From Acidovorax sp. FHTAMBA (GTDB lineage: Bacteria > Pseudomonadota > Gammaproteobacteria > Burkholderiales > Burkholderiaceae_C): DNA of 64,000 nucleotides. The DNA is taken from assembly GCF_038958875.1 (NCBI RefSeq), contig NZ_CP152407.1, positions 1,433,501 through 1,497,500 on the forward strand, read 5' to 3'. Positions 1 to 8,624 of this stretch are shown here, one piece after another (positions within the stretch are counted from its first letter, which is position 1; the number at the start of each line of letters is the position of its first letter). The translations under genes and the position numbers were made by a program. Under the pieces are notes generated by a model. That model ran no database searches. It saw only the letters and a list, made by a program, of their open reading frames with translations, and had not been told where the DNA came from.

Positions 1-2487
1 CGCGATGGAGCTGTACGTTTCGAGGAAGATCGAATCCGAGCTGCCAAACACCTTCCACGCCTCTTCGGCCGTGAACGACAGGAACGGCGCCATCCAGCGC
101 AGCATGGCGTGCGTGATGTTGTAGAGCGCGGTCTGGGCACTGCGGCGGGCCAGGCTCTTGGGCGCCGTGGTGTACAAGCGGTCCTTGAGTACGTCCAGGT
201 AGAACCCGCCCAGGTCTTCCGAGCAGTACAGCTGCAGCTTGGCGACCACGGGGTGGAACTCGTACACCGTGTAGTGCGCCAGCACCTCGGCCTGGAACTC
301 GGATGCGCGGGTGAGGGCGTAACGGTCGATCTCCAGCATCTGGTCGAACGGCACGGCGTCCTTGGCCGGGTCGAAATCGCTCACGTTGGCCAGCAGGAAG
401 CGCAGTGTGTTGCGGATGCGGCGGTAGGCGTCCACCACACGCGCCAGGATCTTCTCGTCGCCCGCGATGTCGCCCGAGTAGTCGCTGGCGGCCACCCACA
501 GACGGATGATTTCGGCGCCCAGCTTCTTGTTGATTTCCTGCGGGTCGATGCCGTTGCCCAGCGACTTGCTCATCTTGCGGCCCTGGCTGTCCACGGTGAA
601 GCCATGGGTCAGCAGGCCGCGATAGGGCGCGCGGCCTTCCAGCGCCGATGCCAGCAGCAGCGAACTGTGGAACCAGCCGCGGTGCTGGTCGTGGCCTTCC
701 AGGTACAGGTCGGCCTCAGGACCGGTGTCGTGGTGCACCTCGGGGTGCGTACCGCGCAGCACATGGCTGAAGGTGGAGCCGGAGTCGAACCACACTTCCA
801 GGATGTCGGTGCTCTTGGTGTAGTGGGGCGCGTCAGCCGCACCCAGGATTTCTTCGGTCGTCACGCGGCTCCAGGCCTCGATACCGCCCTTTTCCACGAT
901 GTCTGCGGCCTGGTCCATGATTTCCATGGTGCGCGGGTGCAGCTCGCCCGAATCCTTGTGCAGGAAGAACGGGATGGGAACGCCCCAGCTGCGCTGGCGC
1001 GAGATACACCAGTCCGGCCGCCCGGCGATCATGTCGTGCAGGCGGGCCTTCCCGTTCTCGGGGTAGAAGCTCGTGTGTTCGATCGCGTCGAGCGCGATCT
1101 GGCGCAGCGTCTTGGCGGGCTTCATGCCGGGCTTCGTGAACACGCCTTCGCCCTCGTCCATGCGCACAAACCACTGGGCGGCCGCGCGGTAGATCACCGG
1201 TGTCTTGTGGCGCCAGCAGTGGGGGTAGCTGTGTGTGATGTCCTTGGTGGTCATCAGGCGGCCTGCGTTGCGCAGGGCTTCGATGATCACGGGCACGGCC
1301 TTCCAGATGTGCTGGCCACCAAACAGCGGGAAGTCAGGCGCATAGGTGCCATTGCCTTGCACGGGGTTCAGGATCTCGTCCAGCGCCATGCCATGCGCGC
1401 GGCAGGAGTTGAAGTCTTCCAGGCCGTAGGCAGGGGAGGAGTGCACGATACCCGTGCCGTCGTCGGCCGTGGCGTAGTCTGCCAGGTACACGGGCGAAAG
1501 GCGCTTGTAACCCTGGGTTCCGTCCTCGCTCTTCACGTCGTACAGCGGGTGTTCAAATTCCAGGCCGCCCAGGTTCTTGCCCAGGGTGGTAGCCAACACG
1601 CTGCCCGTAAGGCCGTAACGCTCCAGGCACGAGGCCACCAGCGGCTCTGCCACGAGCAGGATGCGTTCACCCGCGTCCACCAGCGCGTAGCTGATCTCGG
1701 GGTTCAGGTTCAGCGCCTGGTTGGCAGGGATGGTCCAGGCAGTGGTGGTCCAGATGACCACAAACGCGTCCTTGGTCAATGCGGGCAGGCCAAAGGCGGC
1801 TGCCAGCTTGGCGGGGTCGTGCGCCTTGAAGGCCACATCCAGCGTGGTGCTCTTCTTGTCCTGGTATTCGATCTCGAACTCGGCCAGCGAAGAGCCGCAG
1901 TCAAAACACCAGTACACGGGCTTGAGGCCCCGGTACACGAAGCCGCGCTCCATCACGCGCTTGAAGGCGCGGATTTCGCCCGCCTCGTTGGCGGGGTTCA
2001 TGGTCTTGTAGGGGTTGTCCCATTCGCCCAGCACGCCCAGGCGCTTGAAGTCCACCATCTGCTGCGCGATTTGCTCGGTGGCGAACGCGCGGCTCTTGGC
2101 CTGCATGTCGTCGCGGCTCAGGTTGCGGCCGTGTTTCTTCTCGATGGCGTTCTCGATCGGCAGGCCGTGGCAGTCCCAGCCGGGCACGTACAGCGCGTCA
2201 AAGCCTTCCAGCTGGCGCGCCTTGGTGATCATGTCCTTCAGGATCTTGTTGACCGCGTGGCCCATGTGGATCTGGCCGTTGGCATAGGGAGGGCCATCGT
2301 GCAGGATGAACTTGGGCGCACCACAGCGGGCGTCGCGCAGGCGCTTGTACAGGCCCTTGTCCTCCCATTCCTTCACCCAGCCCGGCTCGCGCTTGGGCAG
2401 GTCGCCGCGCATGGGGAAGGGGGTGTCGGGCAGGTTCAGGGTGCTGCGGTAATCGGTGGCTGCGGTGCTGGCGTTGTCGTCGGACAT
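1..2487 (-). CDS. ileS: Isoleucyl-tRNA synthetase, C-terminus cut by window edge
   Basis: Class I aminoacyl-tRNA synthetase that charges tRNA-Ile in the cytoplasm. Reading from the ATG at 2487, the protein shows the HIGH-class motif in PYANGQIHMGHA near residue 60, the editing-domain region with TTTAWTIP, the WCISRQRSWGVPIP block, and the KMSKS loop in GRKMSKSLGN. About 829 residues are inside the window with no stop, against roughly 940 for the family, so the anticodon-binding and zinc-ribbon end lies beyond base 1. It follows ribF on the same strand after about 108 bp, the common ribF-ileS order. Identity is certain; only the missing end is unknown. Confidence 0.97.
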   Translation of the reverse strand, partial: MSDDNASTAATDYRSTLNLPDTPFPMRGDLPKREPGWVKEWEDKGLYKRLRDARCGAPKFILHDGPPYANGQIHMGHAVNKILKDMITKARQLEGFDALYVPGWDCHGLPIENAIEKKHGRNLSRDDMQAKSRAFATEQIAQQMVDFKRLGVLGEWDNPYKTMNPANEAGEIRAFKRVMERGFVYRGLKPVYWCFDCGSSLAEFEIEYQDKKSTTLDVAFKAHDPAKLAAAFGLPALTKDAFVVIWTTTAWTIPANQALNLNPEISYALVDAGERILLVAEPLVASCLERYGLTGSVLATTLGKNLGGLEFEHPLYDVKSEDGTQGYKRLSPVYLADYATADDGTGIVHSSPAYGLEDFNSCRAHGMALDEILNPVQGNGTYAPDFPLFGGQHIWKAVPVIIEALRNAGRLMTTKDITHSYPHCWRHKTPVIYRAAAQWFVRMDEGEGVFTKPGMKPAKTLRQIALDAIEHTSFYPENGKARLHDMIAGRPDWCISRQRSWGVPIPFFLHKDSGELHPRTMEIMDQAADIVEKGGIEAWSRVTTEEILGAADAPHYTKSTDILEVWFDSGSTFSHVLRGTHPEVHHDTGPEADLYLEGHDQHRGWFHSSLLLASALEGRAPYRGLLTHGFTVDSQGRKMSKSLGNGIDPQEINKKLGAEIIRLWVAASDYSGDIAGDEKILARVVDAYRRIRNTLRFLLANVSDFDPAKDAVPFDQMLEIDRYALTRASEFQAEVLAHYTVYEFHPVVAKLQLYCSEDLGGFYLDVLKDRLYTTAPKSLARRSAQTALYNITHAMLRWMAPFLSFTAEEAWKVFGSSDSIFLETYSSIA

Positions 2488-2595
2488 GGGGGAGCCTTAA
2501 AACAGGGCATTCCGGGGCAAGGCCCGGAGCAAGAACGGGGTTGGAGCGCGAAGGATGGCGGGCCCGTGAGGCGGGCGCTGCGAGAAGCAGCGCCC

Positions 2596-3645
2596 TCAAA
2601 TTCGGTCGCGCGTGGTCTGGCGCCGGGTCTCGGTGTGGTTGGGCGCATGGGCCGACGCAAAGTAGGCGCGTGCGTCCGCGCAGTCCTTGGCGATGCCCTT
2701 CGTCAAGGCATCCAGACCGTCGTACTTCAGCTCGTCGTGCAGTTTGTGTAGCAGTTCCACGCGCACGATTTTACCGTACGCCCCCTCGGGCCCCAGTTCG
2801 GCGGGCCAGTGCAGGCAATGGGTTTCGAGCAGCACGCGGCCGCCGTTGACGTCATTCGGGTCCAGCGAGGGGCGCACGCCCAGGTTGGCCACGCCCGGCA
2901 GCGGTGCGTCTATGAGTCCATGCACCAGCACGGCAAAGATGCCGCTGGCGGCGGGCTTCCAGTGCGCAAAGCGCAGGTTCAGGGTGCGAAAGCCGTCGCC
3001 TGCACCGGCGGCGGTAGCACCCAGTTCGCGCCCGAGCTTGCGGCCATGCACCACATGGCCGCTGATGGTGTAGGGCCGTCCCAGCAGGCGTGCCGCGGCT
3101 TCCATGTCGCCTGCAGCCAGCGCCTGGCGCACGGCGGAACTGGACACGCGCAGCCCATGCACCTCGTAGCTGTTCATGCGCGCTACGTCGAAGCCCTTGG
3201 CTTGCCCGGCCGCGTCCAGCATGGCGTAGTCGCCCGCTCGCTGGCGGCCAAAGCGGAAATCGTCGCCCACCAGCACGTACCGGGCCCCCAGGCCACGCAC
3301 CAGCACCTCGTCGATGAAAGCGTCGGGCGACTGGGCGGCCAGCCGCGCGTCAAACGGCAGCACCACGGTCTGCTGCACACCGCAGCGGGCCAGTTCGGTG
3401 AGCTTGTCGCGCAAGGTGCCGATGCGTGCGGGTGCCAGCTCGGGCTTGTGGTGGGCGCCCGCGAAGTAGTCGCGGGGGTGGGGCTCGAACGTCAGCACGC
3501 AGCTTTCCACGCCCCTGTGTGCAGCCTCGCTGTTCAGCAAGGCCAACATGGCCTGATGGCCCCGGTGCACACCATCGAAATTGCCGATGGTCAGCGCACA
3601 GGCATTGGCAATGCCAGGGTGGTGGAATCCGCGAAAGATTTTCAT
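2596..3645 (-). CDS. ribF: Bifunctional riboflavin kinase / FAD synthetase
   Basis: Makes FMN from riboflavin and then FAD from FMN. The N-terminal nucleotidyltransferase half carries GNFDGVHRGH (about residues 22-31). The C-terminal flavokinase half includes GVANLGVRPSLD and ends in a helix-rich segment (VELLHKLHDELKYD). The length of 349 aa is slightly above the usual 305-330 because of a polar C-terminal tail. The ATG at 3645 begins MKIFRGF; I see no Shine-Dalgarno in front of it. A GATAAC hexamer sits six bases upstream, inside a dispersed repeat copy, so a leaderless message is possible. It probably forms an operon with ileS downstream. Confidence 0.95.
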   Translation of the reverse strand: MKIFRGFHHPGIANACALTIGNFDGVHRGHQAMLALLNSEAAHRGVESCVLTFEPHPRDYFAGAHHKPELAPARIGTLRDKLTELARCGVQQTVVLPFDARLAAQSPDAFIDEVLVRGLGARYVLVGDDFRFGRQRAGDYAMLDAAGQAKGFDVARMNSYEVHGLRVSSSAVRQALAAGDMEAAARLLGRPYTISGHVVHGRKLGRELGATAAGAGDGFRTLNLRFAHWKPAASGIFAVLVHGLIDAPLPGVANLGVRPSLDPNDVNGGRVLLETHCLHWPAELGPEGAYGKIVRVELLHKLHDELKYDGLDALTKGIAKDCADARAYFASAHAPNHTETRRQTTRDRI

Positions 3646-3651
3646 CGGTTT

Positions 3652-3710
3652 GTTATCTTTTTGATAGCAGCATGCGCAAGTCCATCAAGCGCAGGACGCC
3701 AATTTGTCAT
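3652..3710 (+). repeat. Dispersed palindromic repeat, copy 1 (intergenic)
   Basis: Reads GTTATC, TTTTGATAGCAGCATGCGC, then TCCATCAAGCGC, then a GACGCCAATTTGTC tail. It matches the consensus built from the other copies. It lies directly upstream of the ribF start and may supply its -10 element. Confidence 0.65.
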
Positions 3711-3902
3711 GAAAACGGAGTATATTGTGACCCACGGCTGGCCCCGCGCAGGGCTGCCCGCGAGACATCTGCGTTCCGAATCCTTTCGGACTTGCGCAAA
3801 TCGGGATGCGGCAAACGCCTTTTCATTGGGGCGGACCATTTGCCAGAGTCCTGTTTTGCGTAAGTCATGTCCTTGAGTACTTTGTGTTCCAGGAGGCGTG
3901 TT

Positions 3903-4460
3903 TTGAAGGTCTTGAAGCTGTCAGCCCAAGGGCTGCCCCAATCGTGGATTTCACTCGAACAGGCGGTGCTTCACTACGCCGCTGGCGAGGTGCGCTGGGA
4001 GTCCGGCGCACAGGTTGCCCGGTTTCGGGGTGGGCACAACGCCATCACGGGGGAGCAGTCGGTGATCGCCATCAACAGCATCATCGGCACCAAGGGCGTG
4101 CCCAGCATCAATCCGTTCGAGCTCAAGCCCAGCCTGACCAACAGCAAGCTCTTTGCCCGCGACCGCAATGTGTGCGCGTACTGCGGTGGGCACTTCCATG
4201 AGGAACACCTTACGCGCGAACACATCGTGCCGTTTGCGCGCAACGGGCAGGATCACTGGATGAACGTGGTCACGGCCTGCCGGCCGTGCAATCACCGCAA
4301 AGGCCCGCGCACGCCGGAGCAGGCACACATGCCGCTGCTGTATGCGCCCTATGTGCCCAGCCTGTGGGAGGACTTCATCCTGCGTAACCGGCGCATATTG
4401 GCCGACCAGATGGAGTTTTTGATGGCGCACGTGCCAAAGTCGTCACGCCTGCTGGCGTGA
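3903..4460 (+). CDS. HNH endonuclease family protein
   Basis: A 185-residue protein with a compact HNH/zinc-binding fold: CAYCGG, then REHIVPFARNGQDHWMNVVTACRPCNHRKG, so two CxxC pairs bracket the H-N-H core. This kind of stand-alone chromosomal HNH protein is common in betaproteobacteria and its substrate is generally unknown. I start it at the TTG at 3903 (MKVLKLSAQ) because a perfect AGGAGG ends six bases upstream. The in-frame ATG at 3867 has no ribosome-binding site. It is not linked to a methylase or toxin gene, so a restriction role is not supported by context. Confidence 0.85.
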   Translation: MKVLKLSAQGLPQSWISLEQAVLHYAAGEVRWESGAQVARFRGGHNAITGEQSVIAINSIIGTKGVPSINPFELKPSLTNSKLFARDRNVCAYCGGHFHEEHLTREHIVPFARNGQDHWMNVVTACRPCNHRKGPRTPEQAHMPLLYAPYVPSLWEDFILRNRRILADQMEFLMAHVPKSSRLLA

Positions 4461-4575
4461 CGGACCGGACGTTGGGATGCGCTGACCGGGCAATCGCACT
4501 AAAGCTCTGACAGGTGAACAGTTGCGTGTCTCGGGAAGGTGAGGCTACCTCCCGCGGTGACCGCGGAATCCCGGA

Positions 4576-5886
4576 TCAAACGGGCTTGTGGGCAGTGACG
4601 ACAAAGCCTTGCACGGGAAGATGGTTTTCATGGCGCAGCACGGTTTCTTCCACTTCCACCGCATCAAAACCGGCGGCCTTGCAGATGGACTGAATGTGGC
4701 TGAGCTTGTGCGCGTAACGTCCAGCCGGCAGCAGCACGAGATCCGGTCCTGCCTCAGGGGCCGTTTCGCAGGAGAAGATCAGGACCCCGTCCGCCGCAAG
4801 CACGCGGAATGCATTGGGAATCGCCTCGGTCAGATCGCCTGCGTAAATGAACACATCCAGCGCGGCGATCACCTGATACAGGCCATCAGGCGTTTCACGC
4901 AGGGCGTCGTGCAGATTGACGGTGTGAAAGCGGTCATACACGTTGTGGCGCGCCGCCTGCTCCACCATCTTCATCGACAGGTCCACGCCGATCAGTGCAC
5001 CGTCCAGGCGGCCCAGGCATACGCCCAGCAGGCCGGTTCCACAACCGAGGTCCAGCACATTGATCTTCTTGTCGGGGTGACGGGCAAGAATCTTGTCTGC
5101 AACCTGTTTGGGCAGCTGGTACTTCAGGCTGCGCACCATGTGCATGTCGTAGAACTCGGCCATGCCGTCAAACAGCGGGCGCATCAGCTCCGCAGGTTGC
5201 TGTGCAGGAGTCTCGCCACGGGTCACCTGTGCGTAATATTGGTAAACCGCGTCGCCGGGAGCCAGCTTCAGCAGTGCTGCTGCGTCCTTGTCGGCGTCGG
5301 TGGGCTTGCCTGCGGCGATGCACGCCTGGACACGTCCTACCAGTGATTGGGGGTCTTGCGGATTCTCATCAACCAGTGCGCCCCACAAGGCCAGAGATTC
5401 TTCGTGCTGGCCCAGTTCGCTCAGATCGCGTGCCAGCAGGCGTCGCAACATCACATCCCCCGGGACCAGCTCCAGCCCGCGGCGCAGATGGCGGATCGCC
5501 ATTTCAGAATGGCCCGCGCGGTGGGCAATATCCACCACGCCCGCCAGCACCTGCAGGTTGCTGGGTTCAATCAATGCCACTTTTTCAGCGGTTTCAACGG
5601 CTTCCTTGAACTGGTTCTGCCGGGCCAGCAAAAGCGCCAGCTCCAGCAGGCCCGGTCCCCAGTCGGGGGCCAGCGACACGGACTTGCGCAGTGCCTCAAA
5701 AGCACCCTTGATGTTGCCCGCCTTCTCCGCCAGCAGGCCGCCCAGCATGAAGACACGTGGGTCCTGGGGCCACTGGGCGTTGGCTTTGTTGAGCGTGAGG
5801 GCTGCGTTCTTCAGGTCGCCCTTGGCAATCTGTTCACGGGCTTTGGTGAGGTGCTTGAGGTTGGGGTCGTTGGCAATAGCGCTCAT
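4576..5886 (-). CDS. TPR-repeat SAM-dependent methyltransferase
   Basis: The N-terminal half (about residues 10-220) is a run of tetratricopeptide repeats (for example the AEKAGNIKGAFEALRKSVSLAP unit). The C-terminal half is a class I methyltransferase with motif I as VLDLGCGTGLLG and a following IGVDLSMKMVEQA acidic-loop strand. No signal peptide is visible. The ATG at 5886 (MSAIANDPN) is preferred over the one seven codons upstream because the extension (MPILFLP) looks like read-through. TPR-methyltransferase fusions of this kind are widespread and the substrate is not known. It converges with the HNH gene. Confidence 0.8.
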   Translation of the reverse strand: MSAIANDPNLKHLTKAREQIAKGDLKNAALTLNKANAQWPQDPRVFMLGGLLAEKAGNIKGAFEALRKSVSLAPDWGPGLLELALLLARQNQFKEAVETAEKVALIEPSNLQVLAGVVDIAHRAGHSEMAIRHLRRGLELVPGDVMLRRLLARDLSELGQHEESLALWGALVDENPQDPQSLVGRVQACIAAGKPTDADKDAAALLKLAPGDAVYQYYAQVTRGETPAQQPAELMRPLFDGMAEFYDMHMVRSLKYQLPKQVADKILARHPDKKINVLDLGCGTGLLGVCLGRLDGALIGVDLSMKMVEQAARHNVYDRFHTVNLHDALRETPDGLYQVIAALDVFIYAGDLTEAIPNAFRVLAADGVLIFSCETAPEAGPDLVLLPAGRYAHKLSHIQSICKAAGFDAVEVEETVLRHENHLPVQGFVVTAHKPV

Positions 5887-6013
5887 GGGCAGAAACAGAA
5901 TAGGCAAAAGCGGGGATCGGGTGTGTGGCCCGAACTGCGGTGGCTGCCGCAGGCGAACTGCGGATTATCCGGGATTTGGAGGCAGCGCTTTTCACCCATT
6001 TCGTGGTTTGCGC

Positions 6014-7408
6014 TCAGTGGCTGAGCTCCAGCATCACCGCCCGCCCCTCGGCCGCAGGCCACGTCTGCCCCACCACACGCTCGCCGTTGAACTCACCCGC
6101 AATGCTGCGCACGCCGCCCGAGGGCTTGACCTTGGCTGACGCCACGCCCGCGCCTGGCGGCACACCAGAAGGTGCTGCACCATCCAGCAGCATCTTGTCG
6201 CGTGCCGGGTCCAGGTAGCCGCGCGGGCGGGTCAGGGTCACCACGCTGTCGGCGCCCTTGTCGGCCTCGGCCATGCGCTCTGCGCGCAGGTGGATGAGGT
6301 TGCTGCTGCGTGGAAAGCCGCTTCGGTAGATGTGGGTGGTGGCATAGCCGGGTGCGCTGATCACGAACTCGACGGGCGAGCCGTTGGGCACCGCCAGTGG
6401 TCCCCATTGGCCATCCGCACCCACGGTCTTGCGCAGCAAGGCGTTGCCCGCGCGGGCGCCCGTGGCGGGGTCGGTGGCATACACCTCCAGCTGCGCGCCC
6501 GCCAGGGGCAGGTTGTTGCTGAAGTTGCCGGTTTTGGGGTCGGCCGGGTCCACGCCCAGGCCGGTGACCTTGCCGTTGAGCACCACCTGCTTTTCAGCCG
6601 CAATGGTGGTGACCTGCGGTGCCTTGCCGGTGATGAAGCGGTAGGTGGCCTCGAACGCAGCGGGGGAGTACGACGTCTCGCGGTGGTCGATGCGCGGAAT
6701 CACCACGTTGGTGGCGCCCTTGAGTTCGGGGCCTGCGGCGGTCACGTAGGTGGGCTTGCCTTTCTGGCCTATCCACAGACCGTCGGGCTGGGCGAACTTG
6801 TCGTTGTTGTCCGAGCGGATCGTCATCCATTTCACGGGGCCGCTCACCTCGTCGCCCGCCGCGTTCTTGGGAGCATTCAGCGCTTTGAGGAAGGGGCCCG
6901 TGCCCGAGAACTCGTTGCCTTCACGGAACCCCGGGATCGCCCACACGCCGTGGTTGGGCGTGCCGCCGAGGATCGCGTGGCTCACCGTCTTGTCGCCGCC
7001 GCCGTTGTAGATGTAGTTGCGGATGGCGTTGCCGCCGCGCGAGTTGCCCACCAGCACGACCTGGCGGGCGCCCGTGGCTTGGAGCACCTTGTCCACTTCG
7101 GCCTTGAGGTACGCCATGTGCTCGGCCGCCGACGTGCGGCCCGCCTGGGGTTTGGCGTCTTCGTCACGCGCCAGGGGGTAGGGCACGTCAATGGCGTGCA
7201 GGCGCTCGCGCGGCCAGCCGTTGGATTCAAACCGCCACACGGTGGTTTGCCACAGTGCGGCAGTGTCGCCGTTGCCGTGCACAAAGACGATGGGCGGCGC
7301 TTCGGCCAGATTGGGTCCCTTGGTGGCGCAACCGGCCAGGGCCAGGGTAGCTGCTGCAGCGGTTGCCAGCAGAAGAGATCGGCGTTGCAGCCAGAATTTG
7401 TTGTTCAT
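6014..7408 (-). CDS. Exported alpha/beta-hydrolase (lipase-like) lipoprotein
   Basis: 464 aa. The N-terminus RRSLLLATAAAATLALAGC is a lipoprotein signal with the lipidated Cys near residue 27. Next comes an alpha/beta-hydrolase domain with an oxyanion motif VFVHGNGD and nucleophile elbow VGNSRGGN (GxSxG), plausibly with the catalytic His in IDHRETSY. The C-terminal part from about residue 275 is a beta-rich domain (VVLNGKVTGLGVDP onward) of the kind found as an accessory module in secreted esterases. The ATG at 7408 has GGAGACA upstream. Substrate unknown: lipase, esterase or depolymerase are all possible. Confidence 0.75.
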   Translation of the reverse strand: MNNKFWLQRRSLLLATAAAATLALAGCATKGPNLAEAPPIVFVHGNGDTAALWQTTVWRFESNGWPRERLHAIDVPYPLARDEDAKPQAGRTSAAEHMAYLKAEVDKVLQATGARQVVLVGNSRGGNAIRNYIYNGGGDKTVSHAILGGTPNHGVWAIPGFREGNEFSGTGPFLKALNAPKNAAGDEVSGPVKWMTIRSDNNDKFAQPDGLWIGQKGKPTYVTAAGPELKGATNVVIPRIDHRETSYSPAAFEATYRFITGKAPQVTTIAAEKQVVLNGKVTGLGVDPADPKTGNFSNNLPLAGAQLEVYATDPATGARAGNALLRKTVGADGQWGPLAVPNGSPVEFVISAPGYATTHIYRSGFPRSSNLIHLRAERMAEADKGADSVVTLTRPRGYLDPARDKMLLDGAAPSGVPPGAGVASAKVKPSGGVRSIAGEFNGERVVGQTWPAAEGRAVMLELSH

Positions 7409-7496
7409 GAAGGTGTCTCCGACAAGAAAAAATGCCCGCGGACAGGGAAATCCACGAGCATCGTTGGTGGGTGTGACGCGCCTGCGTCAGCTACCG

Positions 7497-8612
7497 TCAG
7501 GCAAACACGCCTGCAGTGTCTTGCATGCGGGCGGACACTTCGCCCAGGTGGTGCAGCGTGTCGCCAAAGGCCACTTCCAGCTGGGTGAGCTTCTTGAAGT
7601 AGTGGCTCACGATGTACTCGTCCGTCACCCCGATGCCACCATGCAGTTGCACGGCCTGCTGGCCCACAAAACGCATCGATTGGCCCAGTTGCACCTTGGC
7701 GCGCGCCATGGCGGCGCGGCGCTCGGCGGCAGGGGCGCCCAGCTTGAGGCTGGCGTAGTAGCTCATCGAGCGGGCCAGTTCCAGCTGCATCTTCATGTCG
7801 GCCACGCGGTGGCGCAGCGCCTGGAAGCTCGCAATGAACACGCCAAACTGCTTGCGCTGGTTCATGTATTCGACGGTGATGGCCACGGTCTTGTCCATCA
7901 CGCCCACGGCTTCGGCGCAGGTGGCGGCGATGCCGGTGTCCACCGCCAGTTCCAGCGCGGCCAGGCCATCGGTGGTGATGAGCGTGGCGGGGGCGTTGGT
8001 GAACTTCACCTCGGCGGCGCGGCTGCCGTCTTGCGTGACGTAGCCTTGAGTGGTCACGCCAGTGGCAGTGCGCTCGACCAGGAACAGTGCGATTTGGCCG
8101 TTGAGCTGCGCAGGCACGATGAAGGCGTCCGCCTTGTCGCCGGCAGACACTACGCTTTTGATAGCTGTCAGCGCATACCCATCTTGCGCTGGGGCCGCTT
8201 TTGCATCGCAAACATCCAGGCGGTAGCGCGCCTTACGCTCCTGCTGGGCCAGTACCACCAGGGCTTCACCACCGGCCACGCGGGGCAGCCAGGCCGATTG
8301 CACGTTGGCTGGTGCGTAGTGCGACAGCACGCTGCTGGCCATGAAGGCCTGGGCGATGGGCTCCAGAACGATGCCACGGCCCAGTTCCTCGGCCACCACC
8401 ATGGCGTCGATCGCGCCCTGGCCCATGCCGTCGTGGGCTTCGGGCACAGTGAGGGCCGTCAGGCCGAGCTCGGCCAGTTCGTTCCAGGCGGCGCGGTCAA
8501 AACCACCGGCGGCCACGGCGGCGCGGCGGCGCTCAAACGTGTAGCCCTTGTCTACCCACTTGCGCACGGCGTCGCGCAGTTGTTCCTGGTCGTCAGAAAA
8601 ATCGAAATCCAT
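7497..8612 (-). CDS. Acyl-CoA dehydrogenase (PimD-like, small subunit)
   Basis: FAD-dependent acyl-CoA dehydrogenase fold, 371 aa, starting MDFDFSDDQEQLRDAVRKW. The C-terminal four-helix domain holds QLHGGIGVTDEY, and the QALRHRVADMKMQLELARSM helix fits the family. It starts 12 bp after the stop of the large-subunit gene with GGAGACA before the ATG, so the two are one operon. Paired enzymes of this type are called pimeloyl-CoA dehydrogenase subunits in Rhodopseudomonas; the true substrate here could be another dicarboxylic or medium-chain acyl-CoA. A dispersed repeat copy lies in frame at about residues 135-154. Confidence 0.85.
   Translation of the reverse strand: MDFDFSDDQEQLRDAVRKWVDKGYTFERRRAAVAAGGFDRAAWNELAELGLTALTVPEAHDGMGQGAIDAMVVAEELGRGIVLEPIAQAFMASSVLSHYAPANVQSAWLPRVAGGEALVVLAQQERKARYRLDVCDAKAAPAQDGYALTAIKSVVSAGDKADAFIVPAQLNGQIALFLVERTATGVTTQGYVTQDGSRAAEVKFTNAPATLITTDGLAALELAVDTGIAATCAEAVGVMDKTVAITVEYMNQRKQFGVFIASFQALRHRVADMKMQLELARSMSYYASLKLGAPAAERRAAMARAKVQLGQSMRFVGQQAVQLHGGIGVTDEYIVSHYFKKLTQLEVAFGDTLHHLGEVSARMQDTAGVFA
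8150..8206 (+). repeat. Dispersed palindromic repeat, copy 2 (inside acyl-CoA dehydrogenase)
   Basis: Reads TTTTGATAGCTGTCAGCGC, a spacer, TTGCGCTGGGGCCGCTTTTG. The host gene is on the opposite strand and translates it as PAQDGYALTAIKSVV without breaking the frame. The match is clear in the first hairpin arm and weaker in the tail. Confidence 0.6.
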
Positions 8613-8624
8613 GTTCTTGTCTCC

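Noticed and set aside
109..2751. An 880-codon open frame on the plus strand opposite ileS.
   Set aside because: It is the antisense of a clear isoleucyl-tRNA synthetase and ribF end. Its composition (many His, Val, Gln, Ala) is what GC-rich codon mirrors give, and it has no recognisable domain.
3867..3902. An N-terminal extension of the HNH protein from the ATG at 3867.
   Set aside because: No ribosome-binding site precedes it, while AGGAGG stands at the right distance from the TTG at 3903.
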